Source of the DNA: Rhexocercosporidium sp. MPI-PUGE-AT-0058
Taxonomy: Eukaryota; Ascomycota; Leotiomycetes; Helotiales
Assembly (NCBI GenBank): GCA_020746875.1
Contig: JAGTJL010000002.1
Location: forward strand, 2,666,001-2,730,000
Reading direction: 5' to 3'
DNA length: 64,000 nucleotides
The notes beneath the pieces are model-generated. The model worked only from the letters and a program-made list of their open reading frames with translations. It was not told the DNA's origin and ran no database searches. Within the stretch, counting starts at the first letter, position 1, and each line of letters begins with the position of its first letter. This document shows positions 32,601 through 44,212 of the stretch, one piece after another. The position numbers and the translations under genes were made by a program.

Positions 32601-32723
32601 AACTCTCCTCTCTAGACGGCCGAGCTCTTCGCCCGCTGCATGAGTGAGAAGCTTCCCCGCAAGGAAGGTATCCCCGGCGAAGTCCGCAGATGGTCCGACT
32701 TCATCGGTGGCAAGCCTTTGTAA
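26620..32723 (+). CDS. CPA2: Arginine-specific carbamoyl-phosphate synthase, large subunit, carrying a nuclease-bearing intron
   Basis: Makes carbamoyl phosphate for arginine synthesis with the glutaminase small subunit. Exons: 26620..26962, 27099..28664, 28738..28786, 28837..28915, 28967..29028, 29109..29215, the single base 29266, 31317..31957, 32010..32563 and 32616..32723. All phases agree and total 1,169 residues. A basic, Ser/Arg-rich N-terminus of about 70 residues suggests mitochondrial import. Both ATP-grasp halves are present: [49 protein letters not shown] and [21 protein letters not shown] in half 1; [38 protein letters not shown] and [19 protein letters not shown] in half 2. The allosteric domain ends IGGKPL. 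Between AGGA and ILGTNP lies a 2,050-bp intron holding a GIY-YIG gene. The key lysine codon at this point is assembled from three exons (A+A+A). Confidence 0.95.
26996..27002 (+). promoter_or_regulatory. TGAGTCA box inside CPA2 intron 1
   Basis: A perfect TGA(G/C)TCA palindrome, the binding site of Gcn4/CPC1-type bZIP regulators of amino-acid synthesis, lies in the first intron. The position is unusual, and one 7-mer can occur by chance (another copy is inside the ankyrin coding sequence near 63356). Confidence 0.25.
29216..29265 (+). other. CPA2: Short host intron of CPA2 directly upstream of the nuclease element
   Basis: 50-nt intron: donor GTAAGTAATTC, branch GCTAAC, acceptor TTTGCCCCCAG. 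Its acceptor is followed by only one exonic base before the next donor, so it marks the original exon boundary before insertion. Confidence 0.85.
29263..29272 (+). promoter_or_regulatory. CPA2: Recursive-type splice junction AG|A|GTAAGT
   Basis: The acceptor CAG of the 50-nt intron, one exonic A (29266) and the donor GTAAGT of the big intron are contiguous. Splicing at the first acceptor places AA directly before GTAAGT and rebuilds a donor, as at recursive splice sites. Leaving out the A joins the flanking exons as AAA TCT TAG, an immediate stop. Confidence 0.75.
29952..31122 (+). CDS. GIY-YIG endonuclease with two C2H2 zinc fingers, nested in a CPA2 intron
   Basis: Exons 29952..30404 and 30454..31122 (49-nt intron, GTAAGT donor, GCTGAC branch, TAG acceptor) give 373 residues. 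The nuclease core is complete: GIY at 85-87, YIG at 101-103, the expected arginine in HSRLLQYD (Arg115) and the metal-binding glutamate in [12 protein letters not shown] (Glu167). After a family-like middle part (DYDGLCSH-type block [14 protein letters not shown]) and a basic linker come two zinc fingers with the wide histidine spacing of U1-like C2H2 fingers: C295-C298-H311-H317 and C335-C338-H351-H357. No internal stop or frameshift is seen, and TGG encodes Trp throughout, so the gene is fitted to nuclear expression and is not a recent mitochondrial copy. The start is the first in-frame ATG; upstream spliced exons could add an N-terminus. Cleavage activity is inferred, not shown. Confidence 0.88.
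31163..31179 (+). repeat. Inverted repeat AATCGG/CCGATT after the nuclease gene
   Basis: Six-base perfect stem with a 5-base loop located between the nuclease stop codon and the intron branch site. It could shape the 3' end of the nuclease transcript or be a recognition half-site; it may also be chance. Confidence 0.3.
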
Positions 32724-34071
32724 ACAACATAACTAACCGATGGCGGTCGATCTTCCCATCGTTGCTTTCTGGGCGTTTGTTACTTTACTGGGCCTTTTTT
32801 TCTCCTGCGATGAGCATTACACAAAACAAAATGGATAGATAAACAATATGGTGGGTGAATGGATTGGCTGGTGGCGGATCGTTGGCAACGCTGATAATTA
32901 GTACGAATTCAAAAAGTGCTTTTCTCTTCCGAGTACATGCAATTATGTGTGTTGTCTATAGTTACGTGAGTATGAATTCGTCCATCAATAGTGTGTGACT
33001 TGATGTATGAAGAGTAAAGCGATCCCACGAGTACTGCTTGTTTCCCAGAATCACCAAAGTGAAAGAGAACGCTAGGTGACCTTCCTAAAACCAGAAGCAA
33101 TGCACCCTCTCTGTCACTCCCCTGCTTATCACCACACAGCAATGATCAATCTCCACACATCAATGAATCCATCTCCAAATACTCACTACCCCTTTCACTC
33201 TCCCATAAATCCATTCAACCACCCTCCCTGCCTCCCTCCCCAACACCTCTCCTATCCTATAAGTTATAAACCCACCTTCCGCTTCCAAAAACAACCAACG
33301 GTAAGCCCTCGCCAACACTCTCATTCGATGTCCGCGGGGGAGCGGTTTTGCTGTCTAGATAGCAGGATAAACGTTTTGATCTTTTGATGGAATGGTTATG
33401 ACGTACAGCCTGGATTGCAGCGTGGTAGGTTCGTATTTCTCCTGTTGGGGAGGGCTGGCCAATAGTTCGGTGTTGTCATGTCTTTGTGTTTTTATTTATT
33501 TATTAGCTGACTATGAGGGCATAGCTGAGAGAATAGGATAGGATTGTCTTAGTGGAGTCGGGTGAATTAGAATGAGATTGGTCAATGTGCAGATTTCGAA
33601 GAGGTCATTCAGGGGCTGCCAATGTTGTCTCGTTTAGTACTTTTCTAGAGATATTTGCGGCGGGGACGATGTCCAACTAGAATGGAAAGGAAGAGAAACT
33701 ACTTGGAAGTATGTGATACTACGGCCCAAACGGCTCAGGTGACGAAGAGAAGAGGCATTTGGTTTTATGATTGTGATGGTTCGCACGAGCGGCACTTTAT
33801 TCTTATTGTCAGATTTGATGCGAGAGCCCTTTTCCATTCATCGTGGCCAGTGCTAAAGACTGGTCTTATCATGTATGCATGCACCTTGCTATGCTCGTTC
33901 TTGGAAATTGACCTTTTTGCGCCTTGAAATGCACCCTTAACAACCACCCCTTTACACCCCCAGGTATCTCGCAAATCCGAACCTCCAAACCCCAAGATCT
34001 ATCCGATGGTCCTCCCTCGAGTGCTCAAATTTCCTATATCCACGGAGGATCCAGCTAGTGTAGCGTCACAC
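32724..34071. other. Intergenic region between convergent CPA2 and NPL4
   Basis: About 1.35 kb, including both 3' UTRs. A TTTATTTATTTATT microsatellite is near 33490. Longest open frames (for example 33076..33387, Pro/His-rich) have simple-sequence composition and no family signal. Confidence 0.5.
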
Positions 34072-36144
34072 TTATTCTAGCCTTACCCCGCCAACCCTCT
34101 TAGCAAGACGCTCGCTGAAGCCATCACCGTCATCGGGTGATGGTCTTTTGGGGGGTCTCTCACCAATCGAAGACAAAATTGCAATCAATGTTGCCCAACC
34201 AGGTGTAGATAGTAACTGGAATCCTTCAGCCGGATCGTGTTGAGCAGCAACACGGCACAGTAGAGCTTGCTCGTCCTAGATAGGGTTAGTAAGATAGAAT
34301 GAACTGAAGTATGATCTAACTCACCTTATCCATTGTAGAAAGGCAAAAACTGAGATAGCACAGGAGGTGGAAATCTGACACTGCTTGAAGTGCTTGTTCA
34401 GGCTTGACTTTGCCGTTTCTGTCTACCCCAAGGCGCTGGGCAACGGTTTTATGCTCTTGTTCTTGGCCCAGGGCAAGGCGGTTCTCGATGGTAAATCCAG
34501 GAGTTGCGATGAAGGTAGGCTTGGGAACGTCGGGGAAGCCATGGGTCAAGGTGACAAGGAGGTATTCGACGGGGAAGGATGGCTTCGCATTTTCTTGCAC
34601 GCTTGCTCCATACTCGTTGATTCTTCTGTAGAAGACTTCGGGTATGTAGCGTGTGCGGCTCGTAGATCCATCGTCTTCCTCTTCACTTCGAACAAGCATG
34701 ACTGTAGGATCTGCCGAGGGTTCAACAATATCCGCCCGTACCATTTCCACAGCCGAGTTGGATACCTGGTACGCTGAAATAGCAATTTGTCCCTTCTCGT
34801 CGCCGGATACTACACAAGTGACAAAGTTAGATCCAAATCTCCCAGTGTCGCTCCATTTCGAAGGTTTTGGGTGTTGGGCTTGAAGGCGAGCAGCAAAGGC
34901 GATTTCCAGGGACGACAAATAATACGAGTCAATGTGTCGCTTGCAAATCACAGACCCATCACCCGCACCAGCATCCAAAAGATCGGTCCAGATGATTCCA
35001 ACCTTTTGTAATCCGCATAGTCTGGCAATGTTATCGACCTCCTCCTCATCCGTCCACTCTGACAGAGTAACTCCGTCGACCTCATTAACTTGCGGGGGCT
35101 CATAGATGGCTTCTACAACAGCTTTGACGCCTAGAGGAACCTCAGTATATTCTGTATATCTTCCATAAAGATAACCAATACGCTGTGAGCCAGATTGTCG
35201 CCAGAAATTCAGGAGATTCTCAATGAGGCCTGGATTCGCAAACTCGACATGATCAACCATTCGAAAGGGTTGCGGTTGGAGGGTAATGGCGCTCGGCTGG
35301 CATTTTGTGCATATTCCTTCCGGCCATTGCGGATGCCCAGAAGGACAGTCGCGCTTGACTCGATAATAGGGCTCTGTGAGGGGTGGCATGAAAGACGTTC
35401 CCGACTCTGGTTTGTTAGTGGCGGAGTTGATCTTCCGTAGGTATGAGTGGAAGGAGAGATTCTTGATTTTCTTCTCGGCCAGATATTCCGCGTTGAATGG
35501 CTCCATAGGCATGCAGTAGTCGCACATTCCCTTCTCTCCGTGTCTGCACATCTTCACATCTCGCTTTCGAGGAATTTTGCCATTTTGCTTATCCAATCTG
35601 TCATCCACAGCTGACTGTACAACTACCTCCCAAGGATTCTTGATCTTTTCTGAAGGTGAGGTAACTGGTAATGGGTCGATCGGAATGTCTTCAGTAGGTA
35701 GGACAGCATGTCCGTTAAGGCGGTTGGTGGAGGAGAGAAGGCTCGAGGCGGAGTAGGAGGATGTTTCGCCGTTTGAGTTTCCATTTGAAAGCGTATCGAC
35801 AGTCTTGTAGCTGATGAAAACAAGATCGCCGTGGCTGGTGGGGTAAGTGTTAGAAACGGCGAGTAGGGGGAACAAGTATAACATACCTCAGACCAATCTG
35901 CGAAACCTTGTGTCTTGCAATTTCTTTCAGTAACTTGCTGTCTCCTCCATTAGGTTGGTTGGAGAGGGTCAGGGTATTGAAGTCCACCGTCGGTGGCAGG
36001 ACCTCTGACAGCTAGAACATGTCAATACATCATCGCTGTTTCGCTAGAGACTCTCCTAACCTTCTCTCCAAGTTTTGCAAATGTGTCTGCAGGCTCTACA
36101 GTAACCCGATACATCCCATCGGGACCTCTAAATCTAAGAAGCAT
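34072..36144 (-). CDS. NPL4: Cdc48-Ufd1-Npl4 adaptor, nuclear pore/ERAD protein Npl4
   Basis: Ubiquitin-binding cofactor of the Cdc48/p97 segregase in ER-associated degradation and chromatin extraction. Exons 36061..36144, 35887..36011, 34325..35834 and 34072..34275 give 640 residues. The N-terminal ubiquitin-like part ([20 protein letters not shown] ... [12 protein letters not shown]) is followed by the zf-NPL4 region with paired Cys ([38 protein letters not shown]), then the pseudo-MPN Npl4 domain ([42 protein letters not shown]). The first intron has an unusual GTTAGG donor. The last exon encodes a basic C-terminus ([23 protein letters not shown]). It is divergent from SEC66, with about 500 bases between starts. 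Confidence 0.95.
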
Positions 36145-36658
36145 ATTTGTATCTGTTGGTTGACTGTTCACGGTGAGGTAGGTGGAGGGGCAGTTGGTAC
36201 AGGAGTTGTAGTTGGAGGAAGCAGGGACGTAGGTAGGGGGGAGGGTACAAATAGCAATAATGGAACCCTGATGAGTGATTGGGAGAGACTGTGAAAATGC
36301 AGTTTAGGCAGAAGAAAAGAAGGTGGTGGAGAGGCAAATAAATAGTATTGATTTATTTGAAAGCGAACTGGGGAGAAAGCTACAGAGAGCTCCTTCGGGC
36401 GGCGTCATAAGCGCCGCCTGCGCTAGCCTCGTCCTAGTGTCCCGAACAGGGGTAGATGCGGCCGCATCGTGGTTATTCTGGGGCTGACAACTTGTCCTTT
36501 CATGATGCTTCGATAAATCGCTTTCTACAGTCACTTCCACGAACGACGATTTCTGGCAATCCCATACTCCAGATTGCGAGCTTTTGTTGATTCAAATATA
36601 TTTCCTGGGTCCTGAATACATTCCTTACTTCAGTACAGTGAAGGGCAAACTTGCCACA
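36145..36658. promoter_or_regulatory. Divergent promoter between NPL4 and SEC66
   Basis: 514 bases between the two start codons. A G-rich, T-interspersed stretch (GGTGGAGGGGCAG...GTAGGGGGGAGGG, about 36180..36245) lies close to the NPL4 side. No short gene is seen. Confidence 0.45.
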
Positions 36659-37471
36659 ATGTTCGACATTGACTGGGTTGGACTCGCTGTCCCTTTCGCA
36701 TACCTCGCAGTTCTTGCAGGTTCTTTGACAACATTCTCGAGTGTGTATCGGAAGCGGAAAGCAGGTTGGTTGATATCATGTCAAGCAAATGTGCATCTAC
36801 TAATTTAACGTAGCTGCATCTGCAACTCTTGCGCCATGGTTCCCCCCTCATATGCAACGAAATATCTACCTTTCGCTTCTGCATCTGGAACCAGAAGACA
36901 GCAACGAGAAAGCGCCTAAGGTTCCGGAGAGCGTTCTGCGCGCTGCCTTATTGGAAAGAGCTGTCGAAGACATCCATCGAATTATACAAATCAGAACCGC
37001 AAAACAAGCATGTAGTACACTTCTGCAACGTGGCAGTGTTGGGGATGATCTCTGGCAAAGGTTCCTCAGGGCAGAGAAGGAAATGGAAGAGGAACTCCGG
37101 GATGTGGTCATGGAGGTCAGTGGTGCTCTAGGAAATATGATGAAGCCTACTAACGTTTCCAGGCAAATGGTCTCTCTCCAAACTGGGGTCAAACCATCTT
37201 CCAATCTGCAAATGAGATTGCTGCAAACACACTTTTCCGCACCCGGTTAAACGAGATCCAGGCACAGGCAGAATCGGAGAAGCAGTGGTGGGAGAAGCGA
37301 CGAGCATCCATCCAGGCAGAATTTATGAAGGAGTTGGATTCGCCTTCCTCCAATGGTACCAAAACCACAACTAGCAAGGCCGGAAGTGATGAGGATGCCA
37401 TTTTGGTTGAAGGTGGAGGCCCTGCTGTTTCCGACAAAGGAAGCATACGAAAGAAAAAGGGAAAGAACTAG
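36659..37471 (+). CDS. SEC66: ER translocation complex subunit Sec66 (Sec71)
   Basis: Non-essential subunit of the Sec62/Sec63 post-translational translocon in the ER membrane. Exons 36659..36764, 36814..37115 and 37163..37471 give 238 residues. One N-terminal membrane anchor (WVGLAVPFAYLAVLAGSLTTF) is followed by a cytosolic domain with the family blocks LAPWFPPHMQRNIYLSLLHL, VPESVLRAALLERAVEDI and LSPNWGQTIFQSANEIA; the tail is Ser/Thr-rich, ending in the basic run RKKKGKN. The topology (short lumenal N-terminus, one TM, cytosolic body) and length agree with Sec66. Confidence 0.9.
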
Positions 37472-38207
37472 ACGATTTCACTTCTTCATTTCTTGGGAGG
37501 GGCCAGGTGTAAATAGGTGATTCATCATGAACGGACTTGCATTCGAAAACTGGCGTTCTGGAGCTTGGGGATACCGCAATTGTAAGACTATCAAGAGCAT
37601 TTGAATGGAAGAAACTGTTCGTTCTGACATGCGAATACTTTGAATGGCAGCGGAACTATATGAGATCTTTCTTCCCTTAATGCTACCTATCTCAGTTCGC
37701 TTTCAAAGTCTCATTCTTGATGACTCGAAATACCCTTCTCTTTGTGTCAAGTCAATCACATGAAGCCAATGTATCAAAGAAAATCTCTATTGCGTGTCTC
37801 TGGAACAAAGATTCTCATATCCGAAAATAGAAACTAGATCTATATTCCCCCAGAGACGTGCTCCGGAATGAGCTTCGAGAATAAAGAAGAGGGGAGTCAT
37901 AAAGCAGCTGCGGCTCTATACAAGAAGACCCGTTGGCCCCCAGTTTACTCCATCTCGCCTCGTCAAGTTATCTCATTATTTCATTCCACAACACCTCATA
38001 CTTTTTCCAGACAATCCCAGGCTGCTGGCAGCTATTGAAACATATCACTCTCATTGAACACCTACTTTGATCTTCCGGACACATAAACATCCAAACAACC
38101 GCTCACTTCCAACCCTCATATCTTCAATACCTAGGGACCTCTTATTCTTAAAGCACAGCACTGCTCTAATATCTTACCTATCCCCAAAACCCACAGCAAC
38201 AGAAACT
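37472..38207. other. Intergenic region before the small conserved-looking gene
   Basis: About 735 bases with the SEC66 3' flank and, from roughly 37950, a C/A-rich leader-like sequence. No gene is supported. Confidence 0.5.
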
Positions 38208-38615
38208 ATGCAATCCACGCGTGAACGCAACCCGGCTCTCGATGCCAAGATAAAGCAGATGGCTCTCCCACTGGCTCCTCTCGTACGACTTACAACCGGG
38301 GAAGTACACCCCGTCTTCCCATCCACACTTCTCAACTTCTGGCTTCTGACCTCGGAACAATGCGACGAGCTGGCGCACTTTTACCACCAGAGAACGCCGA
38401 GCGTCTATACCACTCACTATCCTTGCCCTATCCAGTGGAGAACTGACGCCACATTGGAAGAGAAGCGCAGGAGAATCGGCCGCTTTATTGGGCTGAGAGG
38501 CTGTGAGAGTCCGGTGAGAGTTCTCACTGAGGAAGAGATCCGGAGGAGTGTGCAAGAAGAGAGGGAGAGGGCTATGGAAGAGGAGAGAATGAGAGGAAAG
38601 ACGAGATGGTACTAG
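38208..38615 (+). CDS. Small uncharacterised protein
   Basis: A single exon of 135 residues starting MQSTRERNPALDAKIKQMAL. The middle part has well-formed, non-repetitive sequence (HPVFPSTLLNFWLLTSEQCD, ELAHFYHQRTPS) that looks like a real folded protein; the C-terminus is a charged helix (EEEIRRSVQEERERAMEEER). I do not recognise a domain. An in-frame ATG 47 codons upstream is less likely, as that stretch is leader-like (Thr/Pro/Ser-rich) in composition. Confidence 0.6.
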   Translation: MQSTRERNPALDAKIKQMALPLAPLVRLTTGEVHPVFPSTLLNFWLLTSEQCDELAHFYHQRTPSVYTTHYPCPIQWRTDATLEEKRRRIGRFIGLRGCESPVRVLTEEEIRRSVQEERERAMEEERMRGKTRWY

Positions 38616-38779
38616 CTGGTACTAGATGGGTGGGAAAGCCCAAGCGGAGGCCTGTCTGCTTTTTAGCTTGCATTGTGATACCTGGCTACTTTTAGTATTT
38701 TTGGGATTTGATAGATTTTGGTTGTTTTTGTATGCGGTATCAATATGGAAGCCAGTTCTACCTTGATGCTGTTGTGCAC

Positions 38780-41220
38780 TCAAAGTCCCTTCCATGACAC
38801 CTTCGCTAAATGATCGGCTTTTTTCTTGCTGTGCTTAACCATCCCAAGTGACTTCAAATCTGCAAGAGCTCTGTAGAACAGCACCAGTGCATCCCTCTCG
38901 TTAACCTTCTGCTCATCGCCACCACCAATCATCTCAAAGAACGCTGACCAGAGATCGAAAATATTGATGAGAGACCCCGTTTCGAGATACATCTGATACA
39001 GAATTGCCGTGGCCGGGTGCGTCGAAGACAGGCCCTCCAAGGGTTCGCAGCATTCGCAATTCAAATAATCGTATGGTGCAGAAAGAGCCCGTTCAATGAC
39101 CGCCCTAGGACGAGGTGTGAAGTAATCGCGATATGGTGACGTTGAATTGAAAAGCCACACTTCATTCAGAAACATGGCTTGCGGGTTGTCAACAGTAAAG
39201 TACTCGACCAGCATTTGGCACAGACGATCTACCAGAGCTGTGAAGTCTTTGTCCTGCTTAGATAACGTGGATTTTTCGTAGCTGAGCTGGACCCTCTGTG
39301 CAATGACGGTGGTTCTCACCCCCTTGCTGTGAATAGCATAGCTGCTCCGAACTGGCTTGCCACTCTCGTCAGATTCTTGGAGGAGTGAAGAGACTTGAGA
39401 CTTTATCTCGGAGAGTTGCCCAAGAAACTCGGCATGTTCTTCAGCCCATCCCTCGAGGTCCATTCCAGGAGATCCTGCTTCGACGGACTCACTGGCTTTC
39501 TGAACGAATTCGACCAAATCTTCAGGTGCCATGCGTCTGATGGAATCGAGAATAGACCGCACAAGTTCCGATTCGCCGAGGTTTCCTTGAAATGTGGTCA
39601 TATACAGTTCGATCTTTGCAACAGGCTCTGGAGAGCATGCCGCCGCCACGTGCATAGCCCTCAGGATACGGGTAATTTCGCCGTGCCTAGATTCAAGACA
39701 ACTGATAACTTCACCAAGAAGGGCCTTATCGTCCCTAAGAAGATCTCGTGCTTGAATCAGGTTTCCAGCTTCAATCAAGCCATCCATCAGTTTCTTAAAT
39801 GATGGAAGCATCCGAATCAATTGGAAATGCTGAGATTGGAGAAGTTTCGAGAGTGGTAGGTCACTTGATACATCGTTCAGAATGCTCAAAGGATTTCCGT
39901 AAAAGTGGCACATGTAGGAATACTGTCTCATTAGCAATGTTCACTAGGACGAATCTCAAGACCTACCTTTAGTGCTTCTATGAAAGACTGCACGCTCTGG
40001 ACATGGTCTTCCTGCCTTTCGATCAATTCAGACACCAATTTGGTACCCAGACGCAGAGATGCTTCAGCACCAGTAACAGCTTTTTCGAATATCCTCTCAA
40101 GAAGGGAACTGGTCTGCTCCACATCGAATTGGCGACCTTCCAAAGATCGACTTGCTGCTCTAGAGAGCCTTTCATGGAAGAGATCGACGGAAGTGGCGAT
40201 TCCGAAAAGTAACACAAATGGTATTCGATCCTTCCAAGAGCTAAACACTTTAGCCAAAGTCTCGTGAATCTTCTGGCAGAAACTCACCTGAAGAGACATA
40301 TCAGATCCGCAATGAGAGCTGTATCGAAAGCTTCGCTATTTTGGAAAGCTATAACGACAGCTTGGCTTTCATGGGTTTCTACATGGCCGTGAAGAATCTC
40401 CAGATCATAGTTCAGAAGTTTGCGTCCCTTTCCGTCTCTTAGTAAATTTACTTGGTAGGCTCTCTGGAAAGATACCTACATCTTTGTGAGATGAAATACC
40501 TTCCTCCTCATCCAAGCTCGCCCTTTGGTTTGTAGCGTCTCGAATGAGCTGTTTCAATGCTGCTTTCAGGTTTGAGGCATCTCCAGAACGTAAAATGACC
40601 ACTGACCCATCGATTTCAGATTTTAGGTGATTGGTAAGTTGTTTGAAAAGAAGGCCCTGGGATGTGATGTTTGGTCCAGTTACCACGAATCCAGTTGGAA
40701 CTCTTTCCGTATGCCTTTCATTCATTAATAAGGTTATTCTACCACTGAGATCAAGACAATTTACCTTGCAAGTCCAGAATCGCCGACAAAAGCAGTGACC
40801 TCCGCTAAGGTACCCTCATTTGCTTCACTCAATATTGACTGCATGACTTTAGCCCTGATCCCGCTATACATCTAGTGATTGACTACCTGAATCCGTGCTT
40901 CTGCCGCTGACCACGAGCTTTCGTAAAGTGTCTTCCTTAGATCTGCGCATTCCCTAGTCTCAAGACCATCGAGCAGAGGCTCAAACATAAATGGTCTGGC
41001 CTCTGCAGAGTTGGCAACAGAGCTCTTGCCTTTGGCAACCTTCCTTCTCTTCGTTGGTCGCGAGAGGTGTTCACTGTCTGCATTGACTGGGCTATATACG
41101 TAGGCTGTCTAAAGATAAAGTTAGATGTAGAAGGAAGAAGGAGAATGTAACGATGAAGGATACCTGGTGATCTGCGGCATCAAAGCCCTGGTGGCTGTTC
41201 TCTTCGTCGATTTCCGACAT
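38780..41220 (-). CDS. ORC3: Origin recognition complex subunit 3
   Basis: Component of ORC, which marks replication origins and loads MCM. Seven exons keep phase: 41164..41220, 40887..41108, 40765..40838, 40500..40714, 40288..40459, 39967..40240 and 38780..39922, giving 718 residues. Family landmarks: RHTERVPTGFVVTGPNITSQ and LLFKQLTNHL near the N-terminus, GRKLLNYDLEIL, then SSWKDRIPFVLLFGIATSVD, the most characteristic ORC3 block. The C-terminal winged-helix part ends LFYRALADLKSLGMVKHSKKKADHLAKVSWKGL (only partly diagnostic). The intron 40460..40499 is just 40 nt and uses an AGAGAG acceptor; it is the only choice I found that keeps the frame. The start lies 85 bases from the start of the divergent PPR-like gene. 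Confidence 0.88.
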
Positions 41221-41305
41221 TTGTATTTGGTGTTGTAATTTGGAAGTTTGGCGGACGCGATCTCGGCGATCTCGCGTTCTGGCAGCCGATGACCAAAGCG
41301 CCTGC

Positions 41306-44212
41306 ATGTCAAGTCAAGAAAAAAAGTTACAGCCTCGTCCGCTAAACCCCAACATCGCCCTCATGCCACCTCCACAACATCTTCTGGCTTCCAAATTACG
41401 AGGCTTTGTGTGCCGGTCATGTTTATCTAAAATACAATCTCCTCAGCGGCAACGAATACAATGGATATCTCGGAGTCTCACGACAGATAGTGTACATTCG
41501 AAACAGAAAGGGGCGACATACCTCTCGTCTTCGAATTTTGACGAGACAAAGGGCGAAGATGGAGCAGAAGCCGAACCCGAATTTGATGAAGAATCGATTA
41601 TACAAACACTGGAAGAAGAGCTTCAAGCCAGGCGGAGAGATGCTGCTGAACATGGACCTTCAACACTTGGTGGGGGGCCCAAGGTCGCTGTCAGATATTT
41701 TGAGGAAACGCCAGATGGAGTTCGAGAAGAGGTACAGGATGGTATTGGCGACGGAAATACACTAGATGCCTTGGAAAGGGAAATCGAAGATCTGAAGTCG
41801 GAAACTGGGGGCCTTAGGGAGAGGTTGGTGGGAAGAGAAAGCTCCTCGGGAAGCAGCCCTCTGGCTGATGAGCTCAGAGCTCAGATACTGGAAATTGAGA
41901 GAGTTGATTTGAAAAATCTGTCCCAAGAAGATCGCATGCGGCTCAGAAAAATCGTTCTTGGAGACTTAGATACCGGTATGTACCGAATCAACTCCTCCAC
42001 TTGAGATTTCCCGTTGATCAGAACTATAGCTACCCCACACAACCCGCAAGCATCCCTCCTCAAACCTCGACCTGCGACGAACATAAATGAAGCCTCACCT
42101 CGGTTAGAATCAGCAACCGCAGATGTTGAGATCGCTCCAGATACATTCATTCCTGTCAACGAATTTCCAGTAGCACAACAATCTCGGGTGCAACAACTGA
42201 ATGATGCTCTTGAACGAAAGTCACCTGTTGGGAGGAAGAAAAGAGGAACGCGGGCAGTCCAGGGAGCATCGAATGCGGCGGACAGGAACTACCTTCTGAA
42301 AGTCTGGAAGGCCTATTCACTTTGTCGACATGCGCTCGTGGGGATAGGACGGGTAATGCCCAGGCAGATCTGGATGAGACTCTGGAATATCTTCCAGGTG
42401 GAAGGGATTCATAACCTGGATCGTTGGGCACGTCTGAAGACTCTGGGTGATGATATCCGAAAAGCAGGTGTCAGACTTGAGCAAGATCAAATGCTCCTGC
42501 ATATCGAGGCAACCTTCATTGAAGGTAACCAGAGTCATGCTATCACTACTTGGAAGCACTCACAAGCTCAACGGGGTAGTCATTACTGGGAGCTAGGAGC
42601 TCGCATGCTCGCTCAAAATGGCCAAGCCGATGATGCTTTAAAAGCAGCTGAATCTTGCTTGCAACAGAGTGAAGCCTCTGCTTCATATCGATTACTACTC
42701 CCAATCATCCGAGCATACCTCGATCTGAACACCAAGCTGTCTATCAAGCAGGCCTGGGCTCTCTACATTCGCCTAAGGGTATCCTACAGTCAATATTTGA
42801 CGATGGAAGACTACGACAACATCATATCTTCATTCTTGGCTGCTAATCAGTCCGACTTAGCACTGGGAGTCTTCACAGACATGATGCTCACAGGTCAGCC
42901 TTCTGTCCTGGGTGAAGATTCAACTTCACAATACAGGGCCGCAATAAGTACACCCGATGATTTGACATCGTTGAATATCAAGGTCCACGAGCTTGAATGG
43001 CAGAGCCCACGTGCGTTGAGCAAGCTCCCACCTCGCCTCAACAACAAATTTTTCTTCGGAAAATGGCTCAAGAAATTGATTGGCGATGGGGAGCTCGAAG
43101 CTGCAAGGAAAGTTCTTGATTTGATGGACAGTCGTCGAATTCAACCTAGTGCCATCCATGTCAATGGACTCATTGGTGCCTGGTTCCGAGAGGGGTCCGA
43201 GAAAAGTAGGACATTGGCTGAAGACATGGCTTGGAGAATGATCAGGGCCAGAACCGACTTCGTACAGCAGCGGAGTAATCTCGCTCCTTCACTTCGCTTC
43301 GTAAAATCAACTGATCTGCCATCATTTCGAGCCCCTAGCCTTACCCCACCAGCGACCATCGAAACATTTTGCATTTTGGTCTCGCAATACAGGCGGCGGC
43401 AAAAGGCAGATCGTATGACGGATCTCTTCGAGGCTTTCCAGAAGTCAGGCATACCGCCCAACACAGCATTCATGAACGAATTACTCTTGACCAACAGAAG
43501 AGCTCATGACAAGAAGTCTGCCCTAGAGACCTACCAGACCGCGACAGAAGAACAGGGGGTCACCCCAGATTTCAACACATACAAAGTCCTGTGGGCACTC
43601 TTGAAGAAGGACGTGGATCCAATAAGAGGACCCAACAGGCCTGAGAGTTCGGACCGGTATGAGATGTGCCGGAACTTGTTTGCAGATATGATATCCAAAT
43701 TACCGAGATCGTCTACTGAAACATTCCCTCAAGACTTGTACAGGTTGATCGTTCAGACGTTCAGTCTCGCGCAAGACTTGACCGGAACGGCAGTCGCCTT
43801 GCGGGCATTGCAACAGCACTTCAAAATATATCCCGATCCCGAGACTGCTCGCATTGTCGTACTGCAACTTGCTCGGCTGGGTCTGAAGAACGAGCTTGGG
43901 GTTGAGCCAGCTCGTCTGAACCCCGATCTTTCTATGACGCGAGAAAGGATAGCCACGGTGACGACTATCTTACAGCAATTCAAGGATCAGCGTGTTGAAG
44001 CTTTATTACAACAAGGAATCAAGTTCAATGAACTGCAAGGCAAAGCTCTGATGGAGGAGCCTTTGGTGTTGCTCTCCGAATTATTACGATTTGCGGAGCG
44101 TCAGGTGGCGCTTGACGGAAGTGAAAGTACCGCTCAGAAGTCAAAAGCCGCTGCCCAAGTGATGGGTGTGCCTGATTGTTCAGCTTGGGGAGATTCTACG
44201 GAGAGTTTGTAG
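41306..44212 (+). CDS. Mitochondrial PPR-like helical-repeat protein
   Basis: Exons 41306..41975 and 42030..44212 (joined G|CT, DTATPHNP) give 950 residues. The N-terminus is basic and hydroxylated (LLASKLRGFVCRSCLSKIQ, RQRIQWISRSLTT), a likely mitochondrial signal; an alternative start at 41363 (MPPPQHLL) would place it at the extreme N-terminus. After an acidic coiled region come repeated 35-residue-like helical pairs: EDYDNIISSFLAANQSDLAL, ARKVLDLMDSRRIQPSAIHV, ADRMTDLFEAFQKSGIPPNT and FNTYKVLWALLKKDVDP. These resemble pentatricopeptide repeats of fungal organelle RNA-binding or translation-activator proteins; the exact orthologue is unclear. It shares a very short divergent promoter with ORC3. 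Confidence 0.75.
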
